Shown: piece by piece, positions 26,729 through 36,238 of the stretch
How positions within the stretch are numbered: the first letter of the stretch is position 1
How the letters are laid out: each line of letters starts with the position of its first letter
The notes under the pieces: generated by a model
Told to the model about the DNA's origin: nothing
What the model saw: only the letters and a program-made list of their open reading frames with translations
Database searches by the model: none
Translations under genes and position numbers: made by a program
Source of the DNA: an uncultured Alphaproteobacteria bacterium
Lineage (GTDB): Bacteria; Pseudomonadota; Alphaproteobacteria; RF32; CAG-239
Reading direction: 5' to 3'
NCBI GenBank assembly: GCA_944391495.1
Contig: CALXTU010000001.1
Location: 467,496 to 531,495 of the forward strand
DNA: 64,000 nt

Positions 26729-27391
26729 TTATTCCTTTTGTAAAGTTTCTTCGTTGATGATCATTCTGGTTTTGCCCGAAAATGTCAATATATTGTCACC
26801 TCCGGAAAATTCAAAACCTTCGGCGGATATTTTGCCCATAAAACCGTCACCGGTAACCGGCTTGTGTCCGTAGCCGAAAGATTTTTTCAAATCAAAGAAA
26901 GCTTCTTCGGTCTGAACGGACATTCCCCGGCTGTAAAAGCCTTCAACATGATTTTGCAGGTGCAACAGAGCCGCTTTTTGATCATAAAGTCCTTTCGGTG
27001 CCTGAATGCTGAGCCATTCTTTGCCGGCCATCGGCAGAATTGCCTCAGGCTTAATTAAGTCAAACAGCTGAGAGCCCGCAGACGTTTCTTTAATCTGTTC
27101 GGCGACAAAATTGCTGATGCGGTTTTTGTCATCGGTAATATAAATAGTCGTCTTTTCGATATTCATTTTTTCGATATCGCCTTTGCCGATGGCAAAATCA
27201 AGGCTGAATTCACGGGCATCGTTTTTTAACGACGGAAAGACCAGAAGCGTTACCGCCAAAACGGCCGCCAAACCGGGAAGAGCCAACTTGGCCAGAGTAA
27301 CCCACCGCGTGTGACCGGATATTTTTTGCGGCGACGGCGGTTTGGGCTTTGACAAACGAAAATAATTGTCGATTTCCTTGGGTTCAAGCAC
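26729..27391 (-). CDS. lptC: LPS export protein LptC
   Basis: 220 residues: a Pro/Lys-rich cytoplasmic N-terminus, one membrane helix (about 33-52) and a periplasmic LptC jellyroll domain. It starts at a GTG four bases after the kdsD stop, with GGGAG inside the end of kdsD serving as ribosome site. LptC links LptBFG to LptA. Confidence 0.88.
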   Translation of the reverse strand: MLEPKEIDNYFRLSKPKPPSPQKISGHTRWVTLAKLALPGLAAVLAVTLLVFPSLKNDAREFSLDFAIGKGDIEKMNIEKTTIYITDDKNRISNFVAEQIKETSAGSQLFDLIKPEAILPMAGKEWLSIQAPKGLYDQKAALLHLQNHVEGFYSRGMSVQTEEAFFDLKKSFGYGHKPVTGDGFMGKISAEGFEFSGGDNILTFSGKTRMIINEETLQKE

Positions 27392-27395
27392 TGTT

Positions 27396-28361
27396 TTATG
27401 CTACTCCCGCCCGCAAACAATCATGGATATGAATAATACCTACCGGTTTGTTGTCTTGCATTACGAACAACTGAGTAATGCCTTTGCCGGTGGTGTTCAT
27501 GATCTTCAGAGCCTCGGCCGCCAAGACATCAGGCGTGGTGGTCCGAGGGTTGCGTGTCATTATGTCGCCGGCTTTTTTGTGCAAAAGATCCGTTGACAGC
27601 CAGCGGCGCAGGTCGCCGTCGGTGATGATACCCAGAAGCTCTCCGTTGCGGCCGGTTACACCGACACAGCCCAGCATTTTGGAGGTCATGACCAGCAAGG
27701 CATCTTGCATGGAAGTGTCTTCCGACACCAGGGGCATATCATCGCCGGTGTGCATCAGGTCGGATACTTTTTGCAGAATGGCACCGAGTTTGCCGCCCGG
27801 GTGACGCTGTTTGTAGTCGGTTTTGCTGAAACCTTTGCGTTCCATCAGCGCAACGGCCAGAACATCGCCGAGGACAAGCGTGGCGGTTGTTGATGATGTC
27901 GGCGCCAGTCCCAGCGGGCAGGCTTCACCGTCGTTCGGCAGCTTGAGCAGAATATCGCCGGCCTTTCCCAAAGAACTGTCGGGATTTTTGGTCATGGCAA
28001 TCAGCGGAATGCCGAAACGTTTGCAATAGACCAGAATATCGGATAGTTCTTTTGATTCGCCGCCGTTGGAAATGGCCAGAACGGTGTCGTCCGTGGTAAG
28101 CATGCCCAAGTCGCCGTGGCTGGCTTCACCGGGGTGCACAAAGAAAGACGGTGTTCCGGTTGAGGCGAGAGTGGCCGAAATTTTGCGGCCGATGTGTCCC
28201 GATTTTCCCATGCCGGTTACAATGACGCGGCCTTTGGTGTTTTGCATCAAATCTAAAGCCTTGGTAAGGTTTTCGTCAAATTCATTTTCCATAATTTTAA
28301 GCGCTTCGATTTCTTTTTCAATCGTGCGTTTCGCCGAAGCGATATCCTGTTCGTTTGTCAT
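27396..28361 (-). CDS. kdsD: Arabinose-5-phosphate isomerase
   Basis: KdsD makes D-arabinose 5-phosphate, the first step to Kdo in LPS core. An N-terminal SIS domain (VTGMGKSGHIGRKISATLAS; HPGEASHGDLG) is followed by two CBS repeats, the second ending in VGIIHIHDCLRAGV. The frame opens six codons earlier at 28379, but the GGAG at 28375-28378 fits as ribosome site for the ATG at 28361, giving 321 residues. It heads the lpt-rpoN-hpf-ptsN operon. Confidence 0.93.
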   Translation of the reverse strand: MTNEQDIASAKRTIEKEIEALKIMENEFDENLTKALDLMQNTKGRVIVTGMGKSGHIGRKISATLASTGTPSFFVHPGEASHGDLGMLTTDDTVLAISNGGESKELSDILVYCKRFGIPLIAMTKNPDSSLGKAGDILLKLPNDGEACPLGLAPTSSTTATLVLGDVLAVALMERKGFSKTDYKQRHPGGKLGAILQKVSDLMHTGDDMPLVSEDTSMQDALLVMTSKMLGCVGVTGRNGELLGIITDGDLRRWLSTDLLHKKAGDIMTRNPRTTTPDVLAAEALKIMNTTGKGITQLFVMQDNKPVGIIHIHDCLRAGVA

Positions 28362-28454
28362 AAAATTTTTAGTCTCCATATATGGGTTGATATGGGGAAA
28401 GCTTAAGATTTTATTTTAAAAAGGCAAGTTTTTTTTATTTATTATGCAAGAAAT

Positions 28455-28568
28455 ATGCCTAAAGCGATGTCGGTCAGGCAAAATTACGATAAGCCGGTCA
28501 AAGGCGAGTTATCCGGACAGGCTCTGATCCGCAATCTGCAGCAGCGTGTCGGGCGGGCTGACAAGTAA
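28455..28568 (+). CDS. Possible 37-aa small protein upstream of rpsL
   Basis: A short frame MPKAMSVRQNY ... LQQRVGRADK with a plausible composition lies in the 391-base gap before rpsL. No good ribosome site is visible, and a downstream promoter separates it from rpsL. The amino-acid composition is the only support. Confidence 0.25.
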   Translation: MPKAMSVRQNYDKPVKGELSGQALIRNLQQRVGRADK

Positions 28569-28644
28569 GCGGAATTTGTTGTGTCGCCGGATTGATAAAA
28601 TCTTTGCAAAATGCCTGCCCGCCGGGGTTTTGCAAAAAAAGCGC

Positions 28645-28673
28645 TTGACTATTTGAATTTATGAGTCTAGAGT
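28645..28673 (+). promoter_or_regulatory. Sigma-70-type promoter of rpsL operon
   Basis: TTGACT, a 17-base spacer, then TAGAGT, about 80 bases before the rpsL ATG. The -35 is strong and the -10 has two mismatches. The leader after it contains no obvious terminator. Confidence 0.5.
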
Positions 28674-28752
28674 GCCGAGACTCAAAAAGGGCGAGGAATC
28701 GCACTTTTGGTGAGTTTTTTTGTTAATAACCAATACTTTAAGGAAATTTGTG

Positions 28753-29124
28753 ATGCCTACAATTAATCAGTTAATTCGTAAATCACGAACACCCAAAGTC
28801 AAGAGAAACAAAGTTCCGGCTTTGAAGGCTTGCCCGCAGAAGAGAGGTGTTTGCACAAGGGTTTATACCACAACCCCGAAAAAACCGAACTCCGCTCTGC
28901 GTAAAGTTGCGCGTGTACGCCTGACAAACGGCTTTGAAGTAATCAGCTATATCCCTGGTGAAGGTCATAACTTGCAAGAACACTCAGTGGTGCTGATTAG
29001 AGGAGGCCGTGTCAAAGACTTGCCTGGTGTTCGTTATCATATCATTCGCGGTACTCTGGATACCCAGGGTGTTACCAAACGTCGTCAACGTCGTTCTCTG
29101 TACGGCGCCAAGAGACCTAAATAA
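28753..29124 (+). CDS. rpsL: 30S ribosomal protein S12
   Basis: The true start is the ATG at 28753 ([10 protein letters not shown]), with AAGGA before it, giving the standard 123 residues. The KKPNSALRK loop has lysine at the position where changes give streptomycin resistance in other bacteria, so it looks wild-type there. First gene of the str operon. Confidence 0.98.
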   Translation: MPTINQLIRKSRTPKVKRNKVPALKACPQKRGVCTRVYTTTPKKPNSALRKVARVRLTNGFEVISYIPGEGHNLQEHSVVLIRGGRVKDLPGVRYHIIRGTLDTQGVTKRRQRRSLYGAKRPK

Positions 29125-29607
<483 letters not shown>

Positions 29608-29628
29608 TCGTATAACAAGGATAATAAA

Positions 29629-31704
29629 ATGGCTCGTACACATAAACTTGAATTGTACCGCAACATCGGTATCATGGCACACATTGATGCCGGTAAGACT
29701 ACTACGACAGAGCGTATCCTTTATTATACCGGACAGAGCCACAAAATCGGCGAGGTTCATGATGGCGCTGCCACCATGGATTGGATGGAACAGGAACAGG
29801 AACGCGGTATTACCATTACGTCTGCCGCAACCACCTGTTTTTGGAAAGGTCACAGAATTAACATTATTGACACGCCGGGACACGTTGACTTTACCGTTGA
29901 GGTAGAGCGCTCGTTGCGTGTTTTGGACGGCGCCATCACCGTATTTGATTCTGTTGCCGGCGTCGAGCCGCAGTCGGAAACGGTTTGGAGACAGGCCGAT
30001 AAATACGGTGTGCCGCGAATTTGTTTCTGCAACAAGATGGATCGAATCGGCGCTAATTTTTACCGCTGCCTGGATATGATTAAAGACCGCCTGGGTGCCA
30101 GACCGATGGCTTTGCAGCTGCCGATCGGCGTTGAGGCTGATTTCAAAGGTGTTGTAGATCTTTTGAATATGAATGCAATCATTTATACCGGCGATACGGC
30201 CGATTCACCGATTGAGATTCAGGAAATTCCGGCTGATTTGAAGGAAAAAGCCGAACAGTATCATGCCGAATTGGTCGAAATGGCCGTCGAGCAGGATGAA
30301 AAGGCTATGGAAGATTATCTGGAAGGTAAAGAAGTTTCGGTTGAGGTCTTGAAAAAATGCATCCGCAAGGGTACTCTGGCACAGGATTTTGTACCGGTCT
30401 TCTGCGGAACCGCTTTCAAAAACAAAGGTGTTCAGCCCTTGCTTGATGCGGTTATCGACTATCTGCCGTCACCGGTTGATCTGAAAGATGTTGAAGGCGT
30501 TAAGCCGGGAACCGATGAGGTTATTACCCGTAAAGCCGACGACAACGCGCCGCTGGCCGCTTTGGCTTTCAAGATTATGAACGATCCGTTTGTCGGGTCT
30601 TTGACCTTTACCCGTATTTATTCGGGAACGATGGTTGCCGGTTCGTATATTTACAACTCGGTTAAAGATAAAAAAGAGCGCGTCGGACGTATGCTTTTGA
30701 TGCACGCCAACAAGCGTGAGGATTTGAAAGAAGCGCATGCCGGCGATATTATCGCTCTGGCCGGTTTGAAAGATACCACTACCGGTGATACGCTGTGTGA
30801 TCAGAACAATCCGATTGTTTTGGAAAACATGGTATTTCCGGAGCCGGTTATTGAACTGGCCGTTGAACCGAAAACCAAAGCCGATGTCGAAAAAATGGGA
30901 TTGGCGTTGTCCAGACTGGCGATGGAAGATCCGTCGTTTAAGGTTTCTTCCGATCCGGATTCCGGTCAGACGATTATTAAAGGTATGGGTGAACTGCACC
31001 TTGAGATTATTGTTGATCGTCTGAAACGCGAATTCAAGGTTGAGGCCAATGTCGGCGAACCGCAGGTTGCGTATCGCGAAACCATTACCAAGCCCTGTGA
31101 TATTGAATATACTCACAAGAAACAGTCCGGTGGTGCCGGTCAGTTTGCCCGGGTTAAAATCAAATTTGAGCCGATTGAGGGGTATAACGGGTTTGAGTTT
31201 GAAAACACTGTTGTCGGCGGTAATGTGCCGAAGGAATATATTCCCGGTGTTGAAAAAGGTTTGCGTTCGGCCATGGATGCCGGTGTTATTGCCGGATATC
31301 CGGTTACCGGTGTTCACTGCAACCTGTATGACGGTGCCTATCATGAGGTAGACTCCAATGTTATGTGCTTTGAAATTGCGGCTCGTGCGGCATTCCGCGA
31401 AGGTATGCGCCAGGCGAATCCGAAGCTCTTGGAGCCGATTATGAAGGTTGAGGTTGTTACGCCCGAAGAATATATGGGCGATATTATCGGCGATTTGAAC
31501 TCGCGTCGCGGTCTGGTTAACGGCATGGATCAGCGTGCCAATGCCCGTGTTATTGACGCGCAGGTTCCTCTGGCCAATATGTTCGGTTATGTAAACACGC
31601 TGCGTTCACTGTCTCAGGGACGCGCTCAGTTTACGATGGTGTTTGACCATTATGCCGAAGTGCCGAAGGAAATTGCCGATAAGGTAAAGGCCAAAAACGC
31701 TTAA
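29629..31704 (+). CDS. fusA: Elongation factor G
   Basis: The 691-residue translocase GTPase has the P-loop AHIDAGKTT, the RGITI switch I, DTPGHVDF and NKMD motifs, then domains II-V. It drives tRNA-mRNA movement on the ribosome. Its codon use matches rpsL and rpsG (mostly GTT for valine and ACC for threonine), in contrast to tuf immediately downstream. A 166-base gap separates it from tuf. Confidence 0.98.
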   Translation: MARTHKLELYRNIGIMAHIDAGKTTTTERILYYTGQSHKIGEVHDGAATMDWMEQEQERGITITSAATTCFWKGHRINIIDTPGHVDFTVEVERSLRVLDGAITVFDSVAGVEPQSETVWRQADKYGVPRICFCNKMDRIGANFYRCLDMIKDRLGARPMALQLPIGVEADFKGVVDLLNMNAIIYTGDTADSPIEIQEIPADLKEKAEQYHAELVEMAVEQDEKAMEDYLEGKEVSVEVLKKCIRKGTLAQDFVPVFCGTAFKNKGVQPLLDAVIDYLPSPVDLKDVEGVKPGTDEVITRKADDNAPLAALAFKIMNDPFVGSLTFTRIYSGTMVAGSYIYNSVKDKKERVGRMLLMHANKREDLKEAHAGDIIALAGLKDTTTGDTLCDQNNPIVLENMVFPEPVIELAVEPKTKADVEKMGLALSRLAMEDPSFKVSSDPDSGQTIIKGMGELHLEIIVDRLKREFKVEANVGEPQVAYRETITKPCDIEYTHKKQSGGAGQFARVKIKFEPIEGYNGFEFENTVVGGNVPKEYIPGVEKGLRSAMDAGVIAGYPVTGVHCNLYDGAYHEVDSNVMCFEIAARAAFREGMRQANPKLLEPIMKVEVVTPEEYMGDIIGDLNSRRGLVNGMDQRANARVIDAQVPLANMFGYVNTLRSLSQGRAQFTMVFDHYAEVPKEIADKVKAKNA

Positions 31705-31870
31705 GTTTTATTTTTACGGAAAACCGAGAGCGGCTGGCGGCAGATGAGAAGAATTTATTTTGAAAGTAATTTTTCTTGGTCAATACCGCCTCGTCTTTTC
31801 CGGTAAAGGCAAAACTGTGAAATTGATTTTTTTATTTAACTAACTTAAATTTTGTTTTGGAGATAATAAA

Positions 31871-33061
31871 ATGGCGAAAGAGAAGTTTGAGCGGACGAAG
31901 CCGCACTGCAACATCGGCACGATTGGTCACGTAGACCACGGCAAGACGACGTTGACGGCGGCGATAACGAAGGTATTGGCCGAGGAAGGCGGCGCGAGCT
32001 TTACGGCATATGATCAGATTGATAAGGCTCCGGAAGAGAGAGCGAGAGGTATTACCATCTCGACATCGCACGTAGAGTATGAGACAAAGAATCGCCACTA
32101 TGCGCACGTAGACTGCCCGGGCCACGCGGACTATGTAAAGAACATGATTACGGGTGCGGCGCAGATGGACGGAGCGATATTGGTTGTATCGGCCGCAGAC
32201 GGTCCGATGCCGCAAACGCGTGAACACATTTTGCTGGCCAGACAGGTAGGTGTACCGGCATTGGTTGTTTACATGAACAAAGTAGACCAGGTAGATGATC
32301 CGGAGTTGTTGGATTTGGTAGAGATGGAAATCCGCGATTTGCTGAAATCGTATGAATTCCCGGGAGATGAGATTCCGATTATCAAAGGATCTGCTTTGGT
32401 AGCGTTGGAAGGCGGAGATCCGAAGATTGGTCATGATTCGATTGTCGCGTTGATGGATGCGGTAGACAGCTATATACCGCAGCCGGAAAGACCGAAAGAT
32501 CAGCCGTTCCTGATGCCGATAGAAGACGTATTCTCGATTTCTGGCCGTGGTACGGTAGTAACGGGCCGTGTAGAGAGAGGCGTACTGAAGGTAGGCGATG
32601 AGATAGAGATCGTAGGTATCAGACCGACACAGAAGACGACCTGCACGGGAATAGAGATGTTCCGTAAGCTGTTGGATCAGGGCGAAGCCGGAGACAACAT
32701 CGGTGTATTGCTGCGCGGCACGAAGAGAGAAGAAGTAGAACGTGGCCAGGTATTGGCAGCGCCGGGCTCGATTACACCGCATACGGACTTCCAGTGCGAA
32801 TGCTATATTCTGACGAAGGAAGAGGGAGGTCGTCATACACCGTTCTTCTCGAACTATCGTCCGCAGTTTTACTTCCGTACGACGGATGTAACGGGAGCGA
32901 TTGAATTGCCGGAAGGTACGGAGATGGTAATGCCGGGAGATAACATCCGGATGACGGCGAAACTGATACACCCGATTGCGATGAACGAAGGCTTGCGCTT
33001 TGCGATCCGTGAAGGCGGTCATACAGTCGGAGCAGGTGTTGTATCGAAGATTTTGAAATAA
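31871..33061 (+). CDS. tuf: Elongation factor Tu
   Basis: 396 residues with P-loop [17 protein letters not shown] and NKVD motifs and EF-Tu domains II and III ([21 protein letters not shown]). TTTTGGAG precedes the ATG. Codon choice is unlike its neighbours: valine is almost always GTA, threonine and alanine mostly ACG and GCG, lysine AAG. Partly as a result the complementary strand is open over nearly the full gene. Replacement by gene transfer or conversion with a second tuf copy could explain this. A terminator follows. Confidence 0.97.
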   Translation: MAKEKFERTKPHCNIGTIGHVDHGKTTLTAAITKVLAEEGGASFTAYDQIDKAPEERARGITISTSHVEYETKNRHYAHVDCPGHADYVKNMITGAAQMDGAILVVSAADGPMPQTREHILLARQVGVPALVVYMNKVDQVDDPELLDLVEMEIRDLLKSYEFPGDEIPIIKGSALVALEGGDPKIGHDSIVALMDAVDSYIPQPERPKDQPFLMPIEDVFSISGRGTVVTGRVERGVLKVGDEIEIVGIRPTQKTTCTGIEMFRKLLDQGEAGDNIGVLLRGTKREEVERGQVLAAPGSITPHTDFQCECYILTKEEGGRHTPFFSNYRPQFYFRTTDVTGAIELPEGTEMVMPGDNIRMTAKLIHPIAMNEGLRFAIREGGHTVGAGVVSKILK

Positions 33062-33094
33062 GATAGCAGAGATACGATATCTGGAGATAAAAAG

Positions 33095-33128
33095 AAACCC
33101 CTTTCCGGAAAACCGGAAAGGGGTTTTT
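33095..33128 (+). terminator. Terminator of str operon after tuf
   Basis: AAACCCCTTTCCGG / CCGGAAAGGGGTTTTT stem with a four-base loop and a T-run. Confidence 0.85.
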
Positions 33129-33195
33129 GGAATAGAGATATTAGTTGTTTTTTGTACGGGTAAAAGTAATTCAAAAGTGATGAAGAGTCTGTCCT

Positions 33196-33760
33196 GTCAT
33201 GTTGAGCGGAGCGAAACATCTCAGAGGAGATTCTTCGGGACTCTTGTCCCTCAGAATGACGGTGCCCTTTATGGTCATGTTGAGGAGCAAGACGACGAAA
33301 CATCTCATAGATTCTTCGGAACTTACGTCCCTCAGAATGACAGAAAAAAAGAATGCTCAGAATGACGTTTAACGTTACTTTTGTGCGGACAAAAGTAACC
33401 AAAAGCCGCCGGGACAAGCGCTCCTCTTAACGCCCCGTCTGCGCCGGCATATCAGGCGCCGTAACTTGGCATCTTTGACAAGATGCCGCAAACAAAACGA
33501 CGATAAGGCTGACAGACCTGATTCCGGCTTGCCGGGGCTGATACGCGCAAAATCCCGGACCCGATATTTGTTCACCCTCACCTGTCATGCCGCCAAGGCA
33601 GGCATTCCTGCCTTGGCTAAGGCATCTGAAAGCGGAAGACCCCTTAGCCTTGCCTCACGGCAAGGCGGGGTGACAAGGTGGGGTGTGCCTTACGGCCGGG
33701 AGGAGTGATGGTTTGTGCGTGGGAAGAATGCTTCCCGAGGCGGGGGACGGGTTTAAATTG
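33196..33760. repeat. Composite of dispersed repeats A, B and C-like
   Basis: The 880-base gap between tuf and the next gene holds no gene. Two family A copies lie at 33196-33260 and 33274-33341, each with GTCATGTTGAG, GAAACATCTC, GATTCTTCGG and CTCAGAATGAC blocks. A 70-base family B copy lies at 33368-33437, starting TTTAACGTTACTTTTGTGCG with a GTTACTTTTGT / ACAAAAGTAAC hairpin. Further GC-rich inverted segments follow, then a family C-like fragment near 33715-33750. Bases 33761-33942 are A+T-rich with nothing recognised. Confidence 0.8.
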
Positions 33761-33942
33761 GAGCGATGACAGATTTAAATGGGGGACAATAAAAATGACG
33801 GTATTGGTTTGACGGCATATTTATTATTTTTTTAACCAATATTTGGCATTAATGTATTTAAGGGTGGCAGATAATTGTTGATTTGCACCGCCGATATTTC
33901 TAAAAAGGCTTTTGTTCCATTAAAAATTAGTTGACGGACTTT

Positions 33943-35184
33943 ATGGCAAATATTGTTGAGATAAAACCGCTGGATATTGAAAAACTGGATAAAAAACGTC
34001 GGCTTGTCGGCCGGACGACAGTGTATTCACGGATGAAACTTTATAAATATAAAGCAAGGATTTATCGTTGTCCGCCGCTTGCCGATAATGATGCAGAATT
34101 GTATAAAGTTGTTATCCGCCGGCGTCATGTCATCGGTTATTGTATGGTCTTTGTCGATGAAGACAACTATCTGGATATTCCGTTGCTGGCAACGCTTGAT
34201 CGTCATTATCGTTTGGGAAAAATCTTGTCACAGATAGCCATTGACCGGATGTTTGATTTGAATTGCAAAGGAATTAAGCTGATTGCCAGTTGGAACAGTC
34301 TTTTGCATCATTATCGGACGGGGTTTATTCCTTGTCCGCAGAAAAAAATTGACGGCAGATTGTGTGATGAAATTTTGGCGAAAGGCGATTTAAAGCAGTG
34401 TCAGAAACTTGGGTGTATCGTTATGTATCTGCCGCAAGATATTGTCAGAAGCCGGCAGGAAGAATCCAAGCTTTTGGATGACAACCGGCTGGATACCGTA
34501 AAAGGGGGTGTCGGCAGAGTTAAAGTCTGGAATAAACGGCGTCATTGTCAGGACTTGTTTAATATTGTCAAAATTGTTCATGCTTCCGGAATCGAAGACA
34601 TTGTTTTGATGTTTAAACGGCGCCGGATAGCCCTTATTACCCTTAATTATTTTTATCGTGAGACGAATCAAAACGGAAAGACGGTTTATCGGAATTGCTT
34701 GGAAGAATATCCGTCCTGGTCGGTTTTTTCGTGTTACGGAGATGACACCAGCCGGCCGAATAAAACTTTTGCCGAGTATTGGGATATTCGGGAAACAGAT
34801 GTTTATGATGCTGATGAAATTTTAAAAATCCTGTTTAAATGCGCTTTGGAAGCCGGCGCTTATCATGGTTGTCCGCTGTTGCAGATAGAAGCCGACTGGG
34901 GCGAACATGCGGCTGTTTATCGTTACGGGTTTAGAACGCAAAACTGCATGACGGAACGTTCATCAACGGAAATAGCGGCGCTGATTGAAAAAGAGGCAGC
35001 CAAGCTGAAACGAAAAAAAGGGTCTTTGAATTTTAACAAACTCGGCAGTGTGGAAATGATTATGGATAAAGAACGTGCCGTTGAACTCGGATATGAAAAA
35101 ATACGCGTATTAAATGTTTTTGGCCGGTGGCAGCGGTTTTGTGGCCGGATACGTCAAAGGTTCGGCGCCTTTTTTCATAAATGA
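33943..35184 (+). CDS. Hypothetical protein with two GNAT-like regions
   Basis: 413 residues from the ATG at 33943 (a TTG four codons upstream is possible; neither has a strong ribosome site). Residues around 50-125 (KVVIRRRHVIGYCMVF, then LDRHYRLGKILSQIAIDRMF) follow the strand-helix layout of a GNAT acetyltransferase. A second, weaker copy of that layout lies near 290-340. The protein is basic, cysteine-containing and ends in an Arg-rich tail. No motif settles the function. It stands alone in front of the MerR-type promoter. Confidence 0.7.
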   Translation: MANIVEIKPLDIEKLDKKRRLVGRTTVYSRMKLYKYKARIYRCPPLADNDAELYKVVIRRRHVIGYCMVFVDEDNYLDIPLLATLDRHYRLGKILSQIAIDRMFDLNCKGIKLIASWNSLLHHYRTGFIPCPQKKIDGRLCDEILAKGDLKQCQKLGCIVMYLPQDIVRSRQEESKLLDDNRLDTVKGGVGRVKVWNKRRHCQDLFNIVKIVHASGIEDIVLMFKRRRIALITLNYFYRETNQNGKTVYRNCLEEYPSWSVFSCYGDDTSRPNKTFAEYWDIRETDVYDADEILKILFKCALEAGAYHGCPLLQIEADWGEHAAVYRYGFRTQNCMTERSSTEIAALIEKEAAKLKRKKGSLNFNKLGSVEMIMDKERAVELGYEKIRVLNVFGRWQRFCGRIRQRFGAFFHK

Positions 35185-35194
35185 AAAAAAATAC

Positions 35195-35225
35195 TTGACT
35201 TAGAGTTAGCTCTAAATAATACAAT
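35195..35225 (+). promoter_or_regulatory. MerR-type promoter with operator in 19-bp spacer
   Basis: TTGACT (35195-35200) and TACAAT (35220-35225) are separated by 19 bases, two more than normal. The spacer is filled by the inverted repeat TTAGAG-TTAG-CTCTAA (35200-35215). Overlong spacers containing a dyad are the hallmark of promoters untwisted by MerR-family activators. It lies 32 bases before the DUF362 start codon. No merR-like gene is in the window. Confidence 0.7.
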
Positions 35226-35256
35226 GAAGCGTCTTATATAAAAAGGGGGCGCAATT

Positions 35257-36213
35257 ATGAAACGCAGGGATTTTTGTAAATTGTCCGCCAGCGCGGTTTT
35301 AGCCGGTATTTTGGGCGGACGTCTGGGGTTAAAAACCGCCACTGCGGCCGTTCCTGCCGCCGGTGAAAAAGCCAAGGTTTATTTCAGCCGGGAGATTACT
35401 CCGGAAAGTCTTCGTAAAATTTACTCAATGGTTAATCAGGACATTAAAGGCAAGGTGGCGATTAAACTGCATACCGGTGAGCCGCACGGGCCGAATCTGC
35501 TGCCGAGAGAATTGGCAAAAGCTTTGCAGGCGGATATTCCGGACAGCACGATTGTCGAATGTAATGTTTTGTATCCCAGTCCAAGGCAGACAACCGAAGG
35601 GCATCTGGAAACCCTGAAGACAAACGGCTGGACATTTTGTCCGGTGGATATTATGGATGCCGAAGGCGATGTCAATCTGCCGATTAACGGCGGCAAGCGC
35701 TTAAAAGAAGTGGCGGTCGGCAAACATATTGAAAATTATGATTCGATGGTGGTTTATACCCATTTTAAAGGCCATGCGATGGGCGGTTTCGGCGGGTCGC
35801 TCAAGAATATTGCCATCGGCTGTGCCTCAGGTAAGGTCGGCAAGGCTCAACTGCACGGTGCCGGCTGGCCGATTGGTGAAGCGTTTTTGGAAAGAATGGT
35901 TGAGGGCGGTAAAGCCGTTGTTGATCACTTCGGCAAACAGATTACCTTTATCAATGTATTGAAAAATATTTCGGTCGACTGTGACTGTGATGCACACGGT
36001 GCCAAGCCGACCTGCCCGGATATCGGCATTTTGGCGTCGACGGATATTCTGGCCGTTGATCAGGCTTCCATTGATATGGTTTATGCCCTGCCGGAAAAAG
36101 ACAAACATGATATTGTCGAAAGAATTGAGTCCCGTAAAGGACTGCATCAGCTTGAGTATATGGACGAACTTAAAATGGGGCATCGTCAGTATGAACTGAT
36201 TGAAGTGGCTTAG
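35257..36213 (+). CDS. Tat-exported DUF362 protein with LarA-like site
   Basis: 318 residues with a Tat-type signal (MKRRDF, hydrophobic stretch to about residue 31). The body is DUF362: HFKGHAMGGFGGSLKNIAIG near 169-188 and PDIGILASTD near 254-263, plus Cys242, Cys244 and Cys253, which could ligate an iron-sulfur cluster. His173, Lys183 and His200 fall in the pattern H-x9-K-x16-H, close to the H-x9-K-x15-H by which LarA holds its nickel-pincer nucleotide (His174, Lys184, His200 in L. plantarum). The LarA residue His108 has no clear equivalent; the region reads PSPRQTT. larB, larC and larE follow in the same operon. An NPN-binding role is inference. GGGGGC precedes the ATG. Confidence 0.85.
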   Translation: MKRRDFCKLSASAVLAGILGGRLGLKTATAAVPAAGEKAKVYFSREITPESLRKIYSMVNQDIKGKVAIKLHTGEPHGPNLLPRELAKALQADIPDSTIVECNVLYPSPRQTTEGHLETLKTNGWTFCPVDIMDAEGDVNLPINGGKRLKEVAVGKHIENYDSMVVYTHFKGHAMGGFGGSLKNIAIGCASGKVGKAQLHGAGWPIGEAFLERMVEGGKAVVDHFGKQITFINVLKNISVDCDCDAHGAKPTCPDIGILASTDILAVDQASIDMVYALPEKDKHDIVERIESRKGLHQLEYMDELKMGHRQYELIEVA

Positions 36214-36238
36214 TTATCGGAAAGAAGGAAACATATTT

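Noticed and set aside
30469..31344. 291-codon frame antisense to fusA
   Set aside because: Shadow frame; low-complexity Asn/Arg/Ile composition.
31832..33022. 396-codon open frame antisense to tuf
   Set aside because: Tuf is certain; the antisense product is Arg/Tyr-rich without family features and results from codon bias.
33177..33365. Short frames within family A repeats (also at 55268 and 59578)
   Set aside because: They recur only because the repeat recurs; no ribosome sites.
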